A stretch of DNA of 26,176 nucleotides from JAYWIG01 sp043789035 (GTDB lineage: Bacteria; Pseudomonadota; Gammaproteobacteria; Burkholderiales; Burkholderiaceae_E). The notes below the pieces were generated by a model. It was not told the DNA's origin, did not search any database, and saw only the letters and a list, made by a program, of their open reading frames with translations. Positions within the stretch are counted from its first letter, which is position 1, and each line of letters begins with the position of its first letter. The stretch is taken from positions 1-26,176 of the forward strand of contig JAYWIG010000332.1 in assembly GCA_043789035.1 (NCBI GenBank), written 5' to 3'. Positions 1 through 7,701 of this stretch are shown in pieces. A program made the translations under genes and the position numbers.

Positions 1-831
1 AATTTCGAATCAAAAAAGCAAGTCACTGAGCTTTGCGCTCAGATCCACGCAGTGCGTACTCCTCGCTTATTGATTTGCGTAGACCATGAAGGTGGTCGAG
101 TACAGCGCTTTAAAAAAGGCTTTACCGCAATACCCCCAATGAGAGAGCTCGGACTTTATTGGGATAAAGATGTTTTAGGCGCTACTAAGCGAGCTACTGA
201 GTTAGGTCAAATCATCGGAAATGAACTTGTTGAGATCGGGATTGATTTAAGTTTTACTCCCGTACTCGATCTGGACTACGCCCATTCCAAAGTAATTGGT
301 GATCGTGCCTTCCACAGTGATGCGCGGGTAGTTGCGATGCTGGCAAAGAGTCTTAATCACGGGCTATTGCTTTCGGGCATGGGTAATTGCGGTAAGCACT
401 TCCCAGGGCACGGTTATGCGGGCGCAGATTCACACTATGATCTACCAGTTGACGACAGAAGTTTGAAAGAGATATTAAGTGCTGACGCGGCGCCCTACGA
501 TTGGTTAGGTGATAGCTTATTGTCGGTAATGCCTGCTCACGTGCTTTACCCTAAAGTTGACAATATGCCTGCGGGGTTTTCGAAGAAGTGGCTACAGAAA
601 ATTCTGCGCTCGCATTTGAAATTTGATGGTGTTATCTTTAGCGATGACTTAATCATGGAAGCTGCGGCGGCTTACGGGTCGATTACTGAGAGAGCGAAGG
701 CTGCGTTCAGCGCGGGTTGTGATTCAGTGCTGGTTTGTAATCGGCCAGATTTAGCCGATGAATTGTTGGCAACTTTGAAGTACACACCTAATAAAGACTT
801 CACGCGCCGTTTCGGAAAACTATTTCGCTAG
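1..831 (+). CDS. nagZ: Beta-N-acetylhexosaminidase NagZ (5' end missing)
   Basis: Glycoside hydrolase family 3 enzyme that removes N-acetylglucosamine from 1,6-anhydro-muropeptides in cytoplasmic peptidoglycan recycling. The reading frame is open from base 1, and the residues before the first possible GTG (base 52) still match NagZ, so the gene starts outside the window. 276 codons are present and roughly 60 residues are missing compared with the usual ~340. Visible motifs are CVDHEGGRVQR near the start, the flexible catalytic loop KHFPGHG followed by DSH (the Asp-His general acid/base pair of bacterial NagZ), and IFSDDLIMEA with the nucleophile Asp. It lies 19 bp before uvrC on the same strand and is probably cotranscribed with it. 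The identification is secure; only the N-terminus is unseen. Confidence 0.95.
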   Translation, partial: NFESKKQVTELCAQIHAVRTPRLLICVDHEGGRVQRFKKGFTAIPPMRELGLYWDKDVLGATKRATELGQIIGNELVEIGIDLSFTPVLDLDYAHSKVIGDRAFHSDARVVAMLAKSLNHGLLLSGMGNCGKHFPGHGYAGADSHYDLPVDDRSLKEILSADAAPYDWLGDSLLSVMPAHVLYPKVDNMPAGFSKKWLQKILRSHLKFDGVIFSDDLIMEAAAAYGSITERAKAAFSAGCDSVLVCNRPDLADELLATLKYTPNKDFTRRFGKLFR

Positions 832-850
832 AAGTCCTTAGTAATTTGCC

Positions 851-2752
851 ATGTTTGACAGCAAGACATTTCTCGCACAGTTGCCAGGCCTTCCCGGCGT
901 TTACCGAATGTTTGGAGAGGGCGATGTCTTGCTTTACGTCGGCAAAGCGAAGGATTTAAAGAAGCGGGTTTCGTCATACTTTCAGAAAACGCTTTCTAGC
1001 CCTCGCATAGCGCACATGGTGTCTCGTATTGAGCGCATTGACACCACCGTTACACGTTCTGAAGCAGAAGCACTGTTGCTTGAAAATAACCTCATTAAAA
1101 CCGGATACCCGAAGTACAACATTCTTTTTAGAGATGATAAGTCTTACCCTTATTTGAAGTTAACAGGGCACGCCTTCCCAAGGGTTGCTTACTATCGAGG
1201 CGCGGTAGATAAAAAGAGCCAGTACTTTGGCCCTTTCCCAAGTGCTTGGGCCGTCAAAGAAAGTATTCAGGTCCTACAAAAAGTGTTCCGCTTGCGAACT
1301 TGTGAAGATTCGATTTACAGCAACCGGTCGCGTCCCTGTTTGCTCTATCAAATACAGCGTTGTAGTGCACCATGCGTGGATAAAATTTCTGCGCAAGACT
1401 ACAAATCGGATGTCGATAGCGCAGCAAAGTTTTTGCGCGGGGGTCATCAAGAAGTGTTAACCAGCCTGGAAACGCAAATGATTCAATGCGCCGAGGCGCT
1501 TCGCTTTGAAGAGGCTGCCGTTCTACGCAATCGGATGACAGCTCTATCGAGAGTGCTTCATCAGCAGTCTATGGACACCGCGGGCGATACTGACGCGGAC
1601 ATCATTGCAGTGCTCTTGCGTGGAGGGAAAGTCTGCGTCAATCTAGCAATGGTAAGAGGAGGTCGGCACTTAGGAGACAAGCCGTTTTTCCCTATCCACG
1701 CCAATGAGATAGCCATAGAACAAGTGGAAGGTGCCGATCAAGAATCTGATGACCTAGACAGCGTTGATTCGTCAGTCTCCGAAATTCTTGAATCTTTCAT
1801 GCTGACACATTACGATGGTAGCTTCGTTCCACCCATCATTATCGTGAATGGAGCGCCTGCAAATGAGGCTTTAATTGAAGTGCTGCAACAACAGTCGGGG
1901 CACCCGGTTCAATGGATTAAGCAACCGCAGTTGCAACGCAAACAATGGCTTGAACAAGCGATTCGAAATGCAGAGAATTCTTTAACTCGCAACCTCGCAG
2001 AAGAAGGTTCGCAGCGTGCACGAACACGAGCATTGGCCCAAACTTTATTGCTTGATGAAAGCGAACTCGATACTTTGAAAATCGAGTGCTTCGATATTTC
2101 GCATACTTCGGGGGAGGCAACGCAAGCCTCGTGCGTGGTGTATCACCAGCATGCCATGCAGAACGCGCAATATCGTCGATTTAATATTGAAGGCTTGGTT
2201 GGTGGTGATGACTACGGTGCAATGAAGCAAGTACTACAAAGGCGATATGCCAAGGCTTTAGACAATGCCCCTAGCACCGATGAGACCAAAACCGAGGCCA
2301 GCTTTACCATGCCCGACATTGTTCTTGTCGACGGCGGTAAAGGACAGGTTGCAATGGCAAAAGAAGTGTTCGAAGAGGCTGGGCTGGATATTTCATTAAT
2401 TGTCGGTGTAGCAAAAGGCGAGGGCAGGAAAGTAGGGCTTGAAACATTGATTTTTGCTGACGGGCGGCCAGCATTGGAGCTAGGGCGTGACTCTGCAGCC
2501 CTCATGTTAATTGCGCAAATTCGAGACGAAGCCCATCGATTCGCCATTACTGGTATGCGCGCTAAGCGCGACAAAGTTAGGCAAGCATCCGCTTTAGAAG
2601 AGATTGAAGGCGTCGGCCCCAAGCGTCGTCAACGCTTGTTGACAAGGTTCGGCGGGCTTCGCGGTGTGAAAGCAGCTAGCATTGACGATCTAGCAAGTGT
2701 GGAGGGCGTTTCTCCATCTTTAGCCGAGGAAATCTACCGCCGTTTGCACTAG
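851..2752 (+). CDS. uvrC: UvrABC system protein C (excinuclease subunit)
   Basis: Nuclease subunit of nucleotide excision repair that makes the 3' and 5' incisions around a UvrB-marked lesion. The protein has 633 residues, a usual UvrC length. Domains in order: an N-terminal GIY-YIG nuclease (GVY at 16-18, YVG at 29-31, the LLLENN glutamate near 78); a cysteine region with four Cys (RTCEDS, RPCLLYQIQRCSAPC, about 153-177); a UVR helix pair that binds UvrB (about 205-235, RFEEAAVLRNRM); an RNase H-like C-terminal nuclease (IECFDISH and LVDGGKGQ); and tandem helix-hairpin-helix motifs at the end (EEIEGVGPKRRQRLL, VEGVSPSLAEEI). The ATG at 851 is the conserved start but has no clear Shine-Dalgarno sequence. 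It sits between nagZ and pgsA with short gaps, as in Burkholderiales. Confidence 0.98.
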   Translation: MFDSKTFLAQLPGLPGVYRMFGEGDVLLYVGKAKDLKKRVSSYFQKTLSSPRIAHMVSRIERIDTTVTRSEAEALLLENNLIKTGYPKYNILFRDDKSYPYLKLTGHAFPRVAYYRGAVDKKSQYFGPFPSAWAVKESIQVLQKVFRLRTCEDSIYSNRSRPCLLYQIQRCSAPCVDKISAQDYKSDVDSAAKFLRGGHQEVLTSLETQMIQCAEALRFEEAAVLRNRMTALSRVLHQQSMDTAGDTDADIIAVLLRGGKVCVNLAMVRGGRHLGDKPFFPIHANEIAIEQVEGADQESDDLDSVDSSVSEILESFMLTHYDGSFVPPIIIVNGAPANEALIEVLQQQSGHPVQWIKQPQLQRKQWLEQAIRNAENSLTRNLAEEGSQRARTRALAQTLLLDESELDTLKIECFDISHTSGEATQASCVVYHQHAMQNAQYRRFNIEGLVGGDDYGAMKQVLQRRYAKALDNAPSTDETKTEASFTMPDIVLVDGGKGQVAMAKEVFEEAGLDISLIVGVAKGEGRKVGLETLIFADGRPALELGRDSAALMLIAQIRDEAHRFAITGMRAKRDKVRQASALEEIEGVGPKRRQRLLTRFGGLRGVKAASIDDLASVEGVSPSLAEEIYRRLH

Positions 2753-2774
2753 CAGTACACTAGCGGTCTACCTT

Positions 2775-3383
2775 ATGTTTAGCTTACCAAATCTCCTTAC
2801 CTGGGGCCGTCTCCTCGCAATACCTTTTTTAATTGGTTTGCATTTTCTACCTATCGATTTTTACGTGCGCGATATGTGGGCAACAGCCATATTTATTGCT
2901 GCTGCAATTACCGACTGGTTAGACGGTTACTTGGCAAGAAAACTTGGCCAAATGTCGGCGTTTGGAGCTTTCTTAGACCCGGTTGCAGATAAGCTTATCG
3001 TAGCCACGGCACTAATCATTCTTGTTAGCTTAGGTCGGTTAGACGCCTTAGTGGCATGCATTATTGTTGGTCGGGAAATTACTATTTCTGCGCTTCGAGA
3101 GTGGATGGCAGAATTAGGTCAGCGGGCCAGTGTTGCAGTGCATTCTCTTGGTAAATTTAAAACCGTCGCTCAGCTAGTCGCAATCCCAATGTTGCTTTTT
3201 GATAGAAAGCTTTTCGGAGTTATCGATTGCAGGGTGATAGGGTATTGGCTAATGTTGTTTGCGGCTGTTCTTACAGTTTGGTCAATGTTGTACTACCTAA
3301 AGCAAGCCTTGCCGTACTTTCGTGGAGCGACAACTCCTATTGCTGGTGAGCCACGAAAGCCAGAATCGTTGAAGAAAAAATAA
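2775..3383 (+). CDS. pgsA: CDP-diacylglycerol--glycerol-3-phosphate 3-phosphatidyltransferase
   Basis: Inner-membrane enzyme that makes phosphatidylglycerophosphate from CDP-diacylglycerol and glycerol-3-phosphate, the committed step to phosphatidylglycerol and cardiolipin. The 202-residue protein carries the full CDP-alcohol phosphotransferase signature, DG-x2-AR-x8-G-x3-D-x3-D, within DWLDGYLARKLG...GAFLDPVADK (about residues 47-73). Several hydrophobic segments follow, and the C-terminus is basic (KPESLKKK). The N-terminal MFSLPNLLTWGRLLAIPF is typical of PgsA and supports the ATG at 2775. It starts 22 bp after uvrC, so nagZ-uvrC-pgsA reads as one transcription unit. A separate strong promoter for tRNA-Gly begins right after its stop codon. 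Confidence 0.97.
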   Translation: MFSLPNLLTWGRLLAIPFLIGLHFLPIDFYVRDMWATAIFIAAAITDWLDGYLARKLGQMSAFGAFLDPVADKLIVATALIILVSLGRLDALVACIIVGREITISALREWMAELGQRASVAVHSLGKFKTVAQLVAIPMLLFDRKLFGVIDCRVIGYWLMLFAAVLTVWSMLYYLKQALPYFRGATTPIAGEPRKPESLKKK

Positions 3384-3392
3384 ACATACTAT

Positions 3393-3420
3393 TTGACAGA
3401 TGATTTCGGCGGGCTATAAT
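3393..3420 (+). promoter_or_regulatory. Sigma-70 promoter of tRNA-Gly
   Basis: Perfect -35 TTGACA at 3393-3398, a 16-bp spacer, and a perfect -10 TATAAT at 3415-3420. Transcription would start near 3427, only a few bases before the tRNA at 3434. It is the strongest consensus promoter I see in the window, which fits a stable-RNA gene. Confidence 0.88.
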
Positions 3421-3433
3421 AACGTTCTTCGTT

Positions 3434-3509
3434 GCGGGAGTAGCTCAGTTGGTAGAGCGCAACCTTGCCAAGGTTGAGGTCGAGAGTTCGAGACTCTTCT
3501 CCCGCTCCA
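3434..3509 (+). tRNA. tRNA-Gly (anticodon GCC)
   Basis: 76-nt cloverleaf. The acceptor GCGGGAG pairs with CTCCCGC, and the D-arm contains AGCTCAGTTGGTAGAGC. The anticodon stem CAACC/GGTTG carries the loop TTGCCAA with anticodon GCC at 3467-3469. The T-arm GAGAGTTCGAGACTC has the TTCGA core. The discriminator is T and CCA is encoded (3507-3509). It reads GGC and GGT/GGU glycine codons. Confidence 0.98.
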
Positions 3510-3676
3510 ACGACTAAACTGGGAAGCCTGGTAAAACGTTTTAGACCGCAGTTTTAAATCGCAGTTTAAATATTACTTAGCTTCCTTTTTTTGTCCCTTG
3601 ACTATTAGTCAGGCATGCTTAGTTTGTTGGCACAGCGTTTTATGTTGCATTAAAGCGCTCATGAAGTACCACTCTT
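3510..3676. other. Spacer between tRNA-Gly and tRNA-Cys with possible terminator and weak promoter
   Basis: No gene is seen here. GGGAAGC (3521-3527) can pair with GCTTCC (3580-3585), which is followed by seven T (3586-3592). This could be a rho-independent terminator for tRNA-Gly, but the loop would be over 50 nt. The interval also holds an inner palindrome TAAAACGTTTTA (3532-3543) and a near-repeat GCAGTTTTAAAT / GCAGTTTAAAT (3548-3571). A weak promoter-like pair, TTGGCA (3627-3632) and TTAAAG (3650-3655) with a 17-bp spacer, could serve tRNA-Cys. Confidence 0.3.
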
Positions 3677-3750
3677 GGCGGGGTGGCAGAGTGGTCATGC
3701 AGCGGCCTGCAAAGCCGTCAACGCCGGTTCGATTCCGACCTCCGCCTCCA
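3677..3750 (+). tRNA. tRNA-Cys (anticodon GCA)
   Basis: 74-nt cloverleaf. The acceptor GGCGGGG pairs with CTCCGCC (one G-U). The anticodon stem GCGGC/GCCGT flanks the loop CTGCAAA with anticodon GCA at 3709-3711. The T-arm contains GGTTCGATTCC. The discriminator U73, an identity element for cysteine, is present, followed by encoded CCA (3748-3750). Confidence 0.97.
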
Positions 3751-3837
3751 AAAATTCAACAGGCCTGCTGGCGACTAACTCAATGGGTATCAAGCCCCTA
3801 GATTTACGTTCGCTAAGCAAGCTTGGTGAATAGAAGA

Positions 3838-5217
3838 TCAGGTTAGCTTGATCAGTATCTTCCTGACCATCGCAACGATCTGGTCAATCTGCGCCTCTGA
3901 AATAATCAGCGGCGGTGATAACGCAATAATGTCACCTGTCACTCGTATCAGTAAGCCATCTTCAAATGCGCGAACAAAAGCGTCATAACCTCGAGTTCCC
4001 ACTGCATTCGGACGAGAAGCCAACTCGATTCCCGCAATCAAACCGATATTGCGAATATCAATGACATGTGGGCAATCTCGCAGGGAATGCATCGCTGTTT
4101 CCCAATAAGCAGCTAACTTTGCAGCCCTATGCATCAATCCATCGCGCTCGTAGATTGCTAACGTTGCTAAGCCCGCTGCACACGCCGTTGGGTGTGCAGA
4201 GTATGTGTACCCGTGAAAAAGTTCAATCAGATGCTCTGGGCCTGTCATAAAGGCGTTGTGCACTTTGTGGTTTGCAAACACGGCACCCATAGGTAATACA
4301 CCGTTGGTTAAACCTTTTGCTGTGACCATAAGATCAGGAGTCACGTTGAAGTGCTGAGCGGCAAAAGGTTGGCCCAACCGACCGAAACCCGTAATCACTT
4401 CATCGAATATCAACAAAATGCCATGTTTATCGCATAGCGCTCTCAGTTTTTCTAAATATCCTTTTGGAGGTATAAGCACCCCGGTTGAGCCTGCCACTGG
4501 TTCAACAATCACAGCGGCGATTGTTTCCGCTCCGTGAAGGGCTACCAGTTTTTCTAGGTCATCAGCAAGGTGCTCGCCCCATGCTGGTTGACCTTTTGTA
4601 AATGCGTTGTGTTCTAACGAGTGCGTATGTGAAAGGTGATCGGTTCCCGGAATCATATTGGCCGAAAACGCTTTTCTATTATTCAAAATACCGCCAACCG
4701 AAATCCCTCCAAAACCAACGCCGTGATAACCGCGCTCGCGGCCAATCAATCGAGTTCGTTGCGAATCGCCCTTCGCGCGATGGTAGGCGAGCGCGATTTT
4801 CAAAGCAGTATCGACCGATTCGCTGCCTGAGTTCGTGAAGAACACCTTGTCTAATCCTTGCGGCGCCAGTTTTGCAACTTCGGTAGCAAATTCGAACGCT
4901 AACGGGTGGCCCATCTGAAAGGTGGGTGCAAAGTCTAGGGTTTTAAGTTGGGTAGCAACAGCGTCGGCAATTTCCTCATGACCATGGCCTGCCATAACGC
5001 ACCACAGGCCTGCCGTTCCGTCTAAAATTTCACGACCATCGACGTCGTAGTAATACATGCCTTTGGCACCCGCGAGCAACCTCGGCGCATGCTTAAACTG
5101 CCGGTTGGCGGTGAAGGGCATCCAAAAGTTTGAAAGATCAGTGGGCGCGGAGTTTAAAGCGTGAGGACTTGTTATTGCTCTGTGGGCTAAATCACTAGGT
5201 TTACCGGGTGCGTTCAT
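3838..5217 (-). CDS. Class III aminotransferase, omega-amino acid (beta-alanine)--pyruvate type
   Basis: PLP-dependent transaminase of 459 residues that most likely moves the amino group of beta-alanine or another omega-amino acid to pyruvate, giving a semialdehyde and alanine. Class III features: SGSES at 130-134 for the PLP phosphate, the RGYHG segment at 162-166, FDEVITGFGRLG at 271-282 (Asp272 pairs with the PLP ring nitrogen), and Lys301 in TAKGLTNG as the Schiff-base lysine. The N-terminal FWMPFTANRQFK and the DGTAGLWC segment are characteristic of beta-alanine:pyruvate transaminases, although the family includes promiscuous amine transaminases. The ATG at 5217 has an upstream AAGGAT. 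The gene is transcribed alone, divergent from the EVE-domain gene. Confidence 0.88.
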   Translation of the reverse strand: MNAPGKPSDLAHRAITSPHALNSAPTDLSNFWMPFTANRQFKHAPRLLAGAKGMYYYDVDGREILDGTAGLWCVMAGHGHEEIADAVATQLKTLDFAPTFQMGHPLAFEFATEVAKLAPQGLDKVFFTNSGSESVDTALKIALAYHRAKGDSQRTRLIGRERGYHGVGFGGISVGGILNNRKAFSANMIPGTDHLSHTHSLEHNAFTKGQPAWGEHLADDLEKLVALHGAETIAAVIVEPVAGSTGVLIPPKGYLEKLRALCDKHGILLIFDEVITGFGRLGQPFAAQHFNVTPDLMVTAKGLTNGVLPMGAVFANHKVHNAFMTGPEHLIELFHGYTYSAHPTACAAGLATLAIYERDGLMHRAAKLAAYWETAMHSLRDCPHVIDIRNIGLIAGIELASRPNAVGTRGYDAFVRAFEDGLLIRVTGDIIALSPPLIISEAQIDQIVAMVRKILIKLT

Positions 5218-5245
5218 GCTGCAATCCTTACATTGATTGCACTAC

Positions 5246-5274
5246 ACTATACGGATGAAATCGATTCAAGACAA
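5246..5274 (-). promoter_or_regulatory. Probable promoter of the aminotransferase gene
   Basis: On the minus strand: -35 TTGTCT (5274-5269), 17-bp spacer, -10 TATAGT (5251-5246), about 30 bases before the ATG at 5217. It lies in the 62-bp divergent gap and partly overlaps the region that must also hold the EVE-domain gene promoter, for which I see only a weak match (TTGATT at 5233-5238). Confidence 0.5.
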
Positions 5275-5279
5275 CTAAA

Positions 5280-5768
5280 ATGACGACTTTGAACTCACAA
5301 AAAAGCCGACAACAATTCTGGCTGATGAAAAGCGAACCAGACGAGGTTTCTGTAGATGATTTAGCGCAAATGTCGCGCAAAACCGTTGCGTGGTTTGGGG
5401 TAAGAAACTACCAAGCTAGAAATTTCATGCGAGACACTATGCAGATTGGGGACGGGGTATTTTTTTATCATTCGTCCTGCGCTGAGCCTGGTATTGTTGG
5501 CGTGGCAGAGATTGCGAGTAAACCATATGCCGACGCTACGCAGTTTGACCCAAAGAGCAAATATTTCGATGCTACATCGACTCAAGCTAATCCGAGATGG
5601 GTATTGGTCGACGTTAAATTGCGTAAGAAAACCAAGCTTTTTTCGTTGCAGGCATTGCGAGCAACACCGGCTCTAAGCGATATGGTGCTGCTGCAAAAAG
5701 GAAGTCGCTTATCAATAACGCCAATAACTCCATTGCAGTGGCAAATAATAAGCGAGGGTTTAGAGTAA
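5280..5768 (+). CDS. EVE domain-containing protein
   Basis: Small cytoplasmic protein of 162 residues that is almost entirely one EVE domain, a PUA-like fold in the same superfamily as YTH domains. Such domains bind modified bases in DNA or RNA, but the ligand of this bacterial single-domain group is not established. Hallmarks are FWLMKSEPDE near the N-terminus, WFGVRNYQARNFMRD, GDGVFFYHSS, GIVGVAEI, and RWVLVDVKL before the conserved C-terminal region. The ATG at 5280 has no convincing Shine-Dalgarno sequence, but MKSEPDE lies at the expected distance. The stop codon is only 3 bp from that of the convergent glutathione transferase gene, with no visible terminator between them. Confidence 0.9.
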   Translation: MTTLNSQKSRQQFWLMKSEPDEVSVDDLAQMSRKTVAWFGVRNYQARNFMRDTMQIGDGVFFYHSSCAEPGIVGVAEIASKPYADATQFDPKSKYFDATSTQANPRWVLVDVKLRKKTKLFSLQALRATPALSDMVLLQKGSRLSITPITPLQWQIISEGLE

Positions 5769-5771
5769 GGC

Positions 5772-6455
5772 TTACTTTTTCAAGCGTTCATTTTGAGGGA
5801 ACATTGCCTTTTTAGCCTCATCATCCATCTCGGTTTTGAAGGTGTATTTTGTTTTTAACGCTTCGGCCCGCAGAGCAGCAGGGCGAGCGTTAATTGCATC
5901 AAGTAAGCGCTTAACATTAGGTAGCTTTTCCCAAGCATCGGCGCCAAGCACGAATGGAACGGCGCGGGCCCAACCCCATACTGCCATATCTACGATTGAG
6001 TACGAATCACCCACCATAAATGAGCGGTTTGTTAGGCGTTCGTTCAAAATATTCCAATGGCGCCATGCTTCAAAATCATAGCGATTCACTGCGTACTCTT
6101 TTGGTTCCGGTGCAAAGTGCTTAAAGTGCACTGCTTGACCGGAGTAGGGGCCAATACCAGATGCTACGAACATTAACCAAGATTGCATTTCGGCTTTGAG
6201 CGTTAGCGTGGAAGGCATGAATTGGCCTGTTTTCTCCGCCAAGTAAAGAAGAATTGCATTGCTATCAAATACGATGACGTCGCCATCAACAATTGCAGGC
6301 AGTTTTGAGTTGGGATTAATTGCTTTGAACGAAGGTAAGTGTTGCTTGCCTTTGCGGGTGTCAACTGGAACTATTTCGTAGGGTAGGCCGCATTCTTCCA
6401 GAAAGAGCGCCACTTTAGCGGGGTTTGGTGCGGTGTTGTAGTAGAACTTCAGCAT
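5772..6455 (-). CDS. Glutathione S-transferase family protein (nu-class/YfcG-like)
   Basis: 227-residue cytoplasmic glutathione transferase. Residues 1-80 form the thioredoxin-like domain (MLKFYYNTAPNPAKVALFLEE; NPNSKLPAIVD with the cis-Pro; FDSNAI for the glutamyl part of glutathione). The rest is the all-helical domain, with SYSIVDMAVWGW as the conserved N-cap box region. The arrangement resembles bacterial nu-class/YfcG/YghU proteins, which often act as disulfide reductases or peroxidases, so the substrate is open. I start at the ATG at 6455 because homology begins exactly there. An in-frame extension to 6602 overlaps the dehalogenase gene and reads as unrelated sequence. It follows the dehalogenase by 44 bp on the same strand, so the two are probably cotranscribed. 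Confidence 0.88.
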   Translation of the reverse strand: MLKFYYNTAPNPAKVALFLEECGLPYEIVPVDTRKGKQHLPSFKAINPNSKLPAIVDGDVIVFDSNAILLYLAEKTGQFMPSTLTLKAEMQSWLMFVASGIGPYSGQAVHFKHFAPEPKEYAVNRYDFEAWRHWNILNERLTNRSFMVGDSYSIVDMAVWGWARAVPFVLGADAWEKLPNVKRLLDAINARPAALRAEALKTKYTFKTEMDDEAKKAMFPQNERLKK

Positions 6456-6499
6456 AGTTTTTTGTCTTAGTAGTTTATAAAAATCGATTGGTGGAAGCC

Positions 6500-7432
6500 T
6501 TAGGCCCAACTGGCAACCGCGTTTTCGACTATGGGATTGTGCTCCGATTGCCATTCTTGCAGAAAGTGGCCTCCATTTTCGATCATCATTGGTTCGGGGC
6601 ATCCACTAATTGCCTTGCGGAGCGTTTGCATCACAGCTGGGCCAAGTACAGGATCCTTCATCCCAATCGCCATAAAGCTCTGGCCCTGCCATTGAGTTTG
6701 CCAAAACTTGCGAGCCTGGCGAGATGTCGCAGCTCCTGCGGAATCGATAAATTCGGGTACGAGTTGCGGAAACCGTCGAACACCGGCGAGTGACTCGAGG
6801 TTTGGAAACGGCGCACTATAAGCTTGCGTCTCTTGAATTGTAAGATGCGGGCAGGATCGCGAAAATAGTTTAGAGCAATCGAAGTTTTGCTGGGAAGCCA
6901 TGAATGCACGCCAATCTTTAAAACCTTGCGATAATTGCATATCGCCAGTGCCAAGGGTTGTGTTCATGACCAAAAGTTGGGCATATCGTTCCGGCGCATG
7001 ATGCGGTAAGGTCAAACCTAATAAACCGCCCCAGTCTTGAACAATCAACAATATATTTCTTAAATCTAGATACTCAATAAACTCTAACAGACTGGCGCGA
7101 TGGGTATCGAATTGGAACCATGCTTCATCGATAGGTTTATCTGATCGTCCAAAACCAAAAAGATCGGGGGCAATTACTCGGTAACCGGCAGCCTGCAACT
7201 TTGGAATCATTCTTCTATATAAAAATGACCAAGAAGGTTCACCGTGCAGACATAAAGCTACTTTTCCGTTGGGTGGGGAAGTTGCGGGCTCATCGATGTA
7301 GGACATCCGTAGAGCAGGAAAGCTGGGCAACGTGTCAATAAAGATAGCCTTGTAAAGAAAGTCCGGTATGTTCGCAAACGCACTTTCATCGGTTCTGACC
7401 AGTTGTTGCATGGAAACGGAGTGATTTTTCAT
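6500..7432 (-). CDS. Haloalkane dehalogenase, subfamily I (DhlA/DhmA-like)
   Basis: Alpha/beta hydrolase predicted to cut carbon-halogen bonds, releasing an alcohol and halide. Every catalytic element of haloalkane dehalogenase subfamily I is visible: HGEP at 63-66 (oxyanion region), VQDWGG with nucleophile Asp133 and halide-binding Trp134, a second possible halide-binding Trp174 (FKDW), acid Asp260 in IGMKDPVLG, and base His289 in GGHFLQEW. The chosen ATG gives 310 residues, the length of DhlA, and has AGGGA seven bases upstream. A GTG at 7483 would extend it by 17 residues that do not look conserved. It is the first gene of a pair with the glutathione transferase. The natural substrate is unknown, and some relatives act on non-halogenated esters. 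Confidence 0.88.
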   Translation of the reverse strand: MKNHSVSMQQLVRTDESAFANIPDFLYKAIFIDTLPSFPALRMSYIDEPATSPPNGKVALCLHGEPSWSFLYRRMIPKLQAAGYRVIAPDLFGFGRSDKPIDEAWFQFDTHRASLLEFIEYLDLRNILLIVQDWGGLLGLTLPHHAPERYAQLLVMNTTLGTGDMQLSQGFKDWRAFMASQQNFDCSKLFSRSCPHLTIQETQAYSAPFPNLESLAGVRRFPQLVPEFIDSAGAATSRQARKFWQTQWQGQSFMAIGMKDPVLGPAVMQTLRKAISGCPEPMMIENGGHFLQEWQSEHNPIVENAVASWA

Positions 7433-7460
7433 GGTTCTATCCCTATCATTTTTTTGCTCG

Positions 7461-7489
7461 CTGAAATCAATTTCTAAGTTCACTATAAT
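7461..7489 (+). promoter_or_regulatory. Promoter of tRNA-Leu
   Basis: Perfect -10 TATAAT at 7484-7489 with a partial -35 CTGAAA at 7461-7466 (4 of 6 matches), 17-bp spacer, placing the start about 10 bases before the tRNA. The reverse strand of the same -10 reads TATAGT and could serve the divergent dehalogenase gene, so the two transcription units may share this element. Confidence 0.65.
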
Positions 7490-7506
7490 GCTAGATTAAT
7501 GCAGAT

Positions 7507-7591
7507 GCCTCGGTGACGAAATAGGTAGACGTAGCGGACTTAAAATCCGCAGCCGCAAGGCGTACCGGTTCGATTCCGGTTCGAGGTACCA
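7507..7591 (+). tRNA. tRNA-Leu (anticodon UAA)
   Basis: 85-nt class II tRNA. The acceptor GCCTCGG faces TCGAGGT, so pairs 1-72 and 7-66 are G-U wobbles. The anticodon stem GCGGA/TCCGC holds the loop CTTAAAA with anticodon TAA (7541-7543). The long variable arm GCC-GCAA-GGC is present, and the T-arm is ACCGG TTCGATT CCGGT. Discriminator A73 and encoded CCA (7589-7591) fit leucine. Confidence 0.96.
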
Positions 7592-7644
7592 CCATCTAGC
7601 AAGCAGTATAGAGTTCCGACTACCCAGTATCATTACCTAGCGTC

Positions 7645-7664
7645 ACAAACGGTTTGTATTTTTT
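7645..7664 (+). terminator. Weak terminator-like hairpin after tRNA-Leu
   Basis: ACAAAC-G-GTTTGT (7645-7657) is a perfect inverted repeat followed within two bases by six T (7659-7664). The stem is short and A+T-rich, so termination would be inefficient. It lies 54 bases after the tRNA and before the small exported-protein gene. Confidence 0.35.
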
Positions 7665-7701
7665 ATTACTAAAAAATTGCTTTTGTTGAGGGAGTTTCTG
7701 G

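Noticed and set aside
2212..2622. Open reading frame of 136 codons antisense to uvrC
   Set aside because: Opposes the well-conserved nuclease and helix-hairpin-helix region of uvrC; the peptide has no recognisable domain and no ribosome site.
3598..3801. Open reading frame running through tRNA-Cys
   Set aside because: Its middle is the tRNA sequence itself (PVRFRPPPP from the T-arm); not a protein gene.
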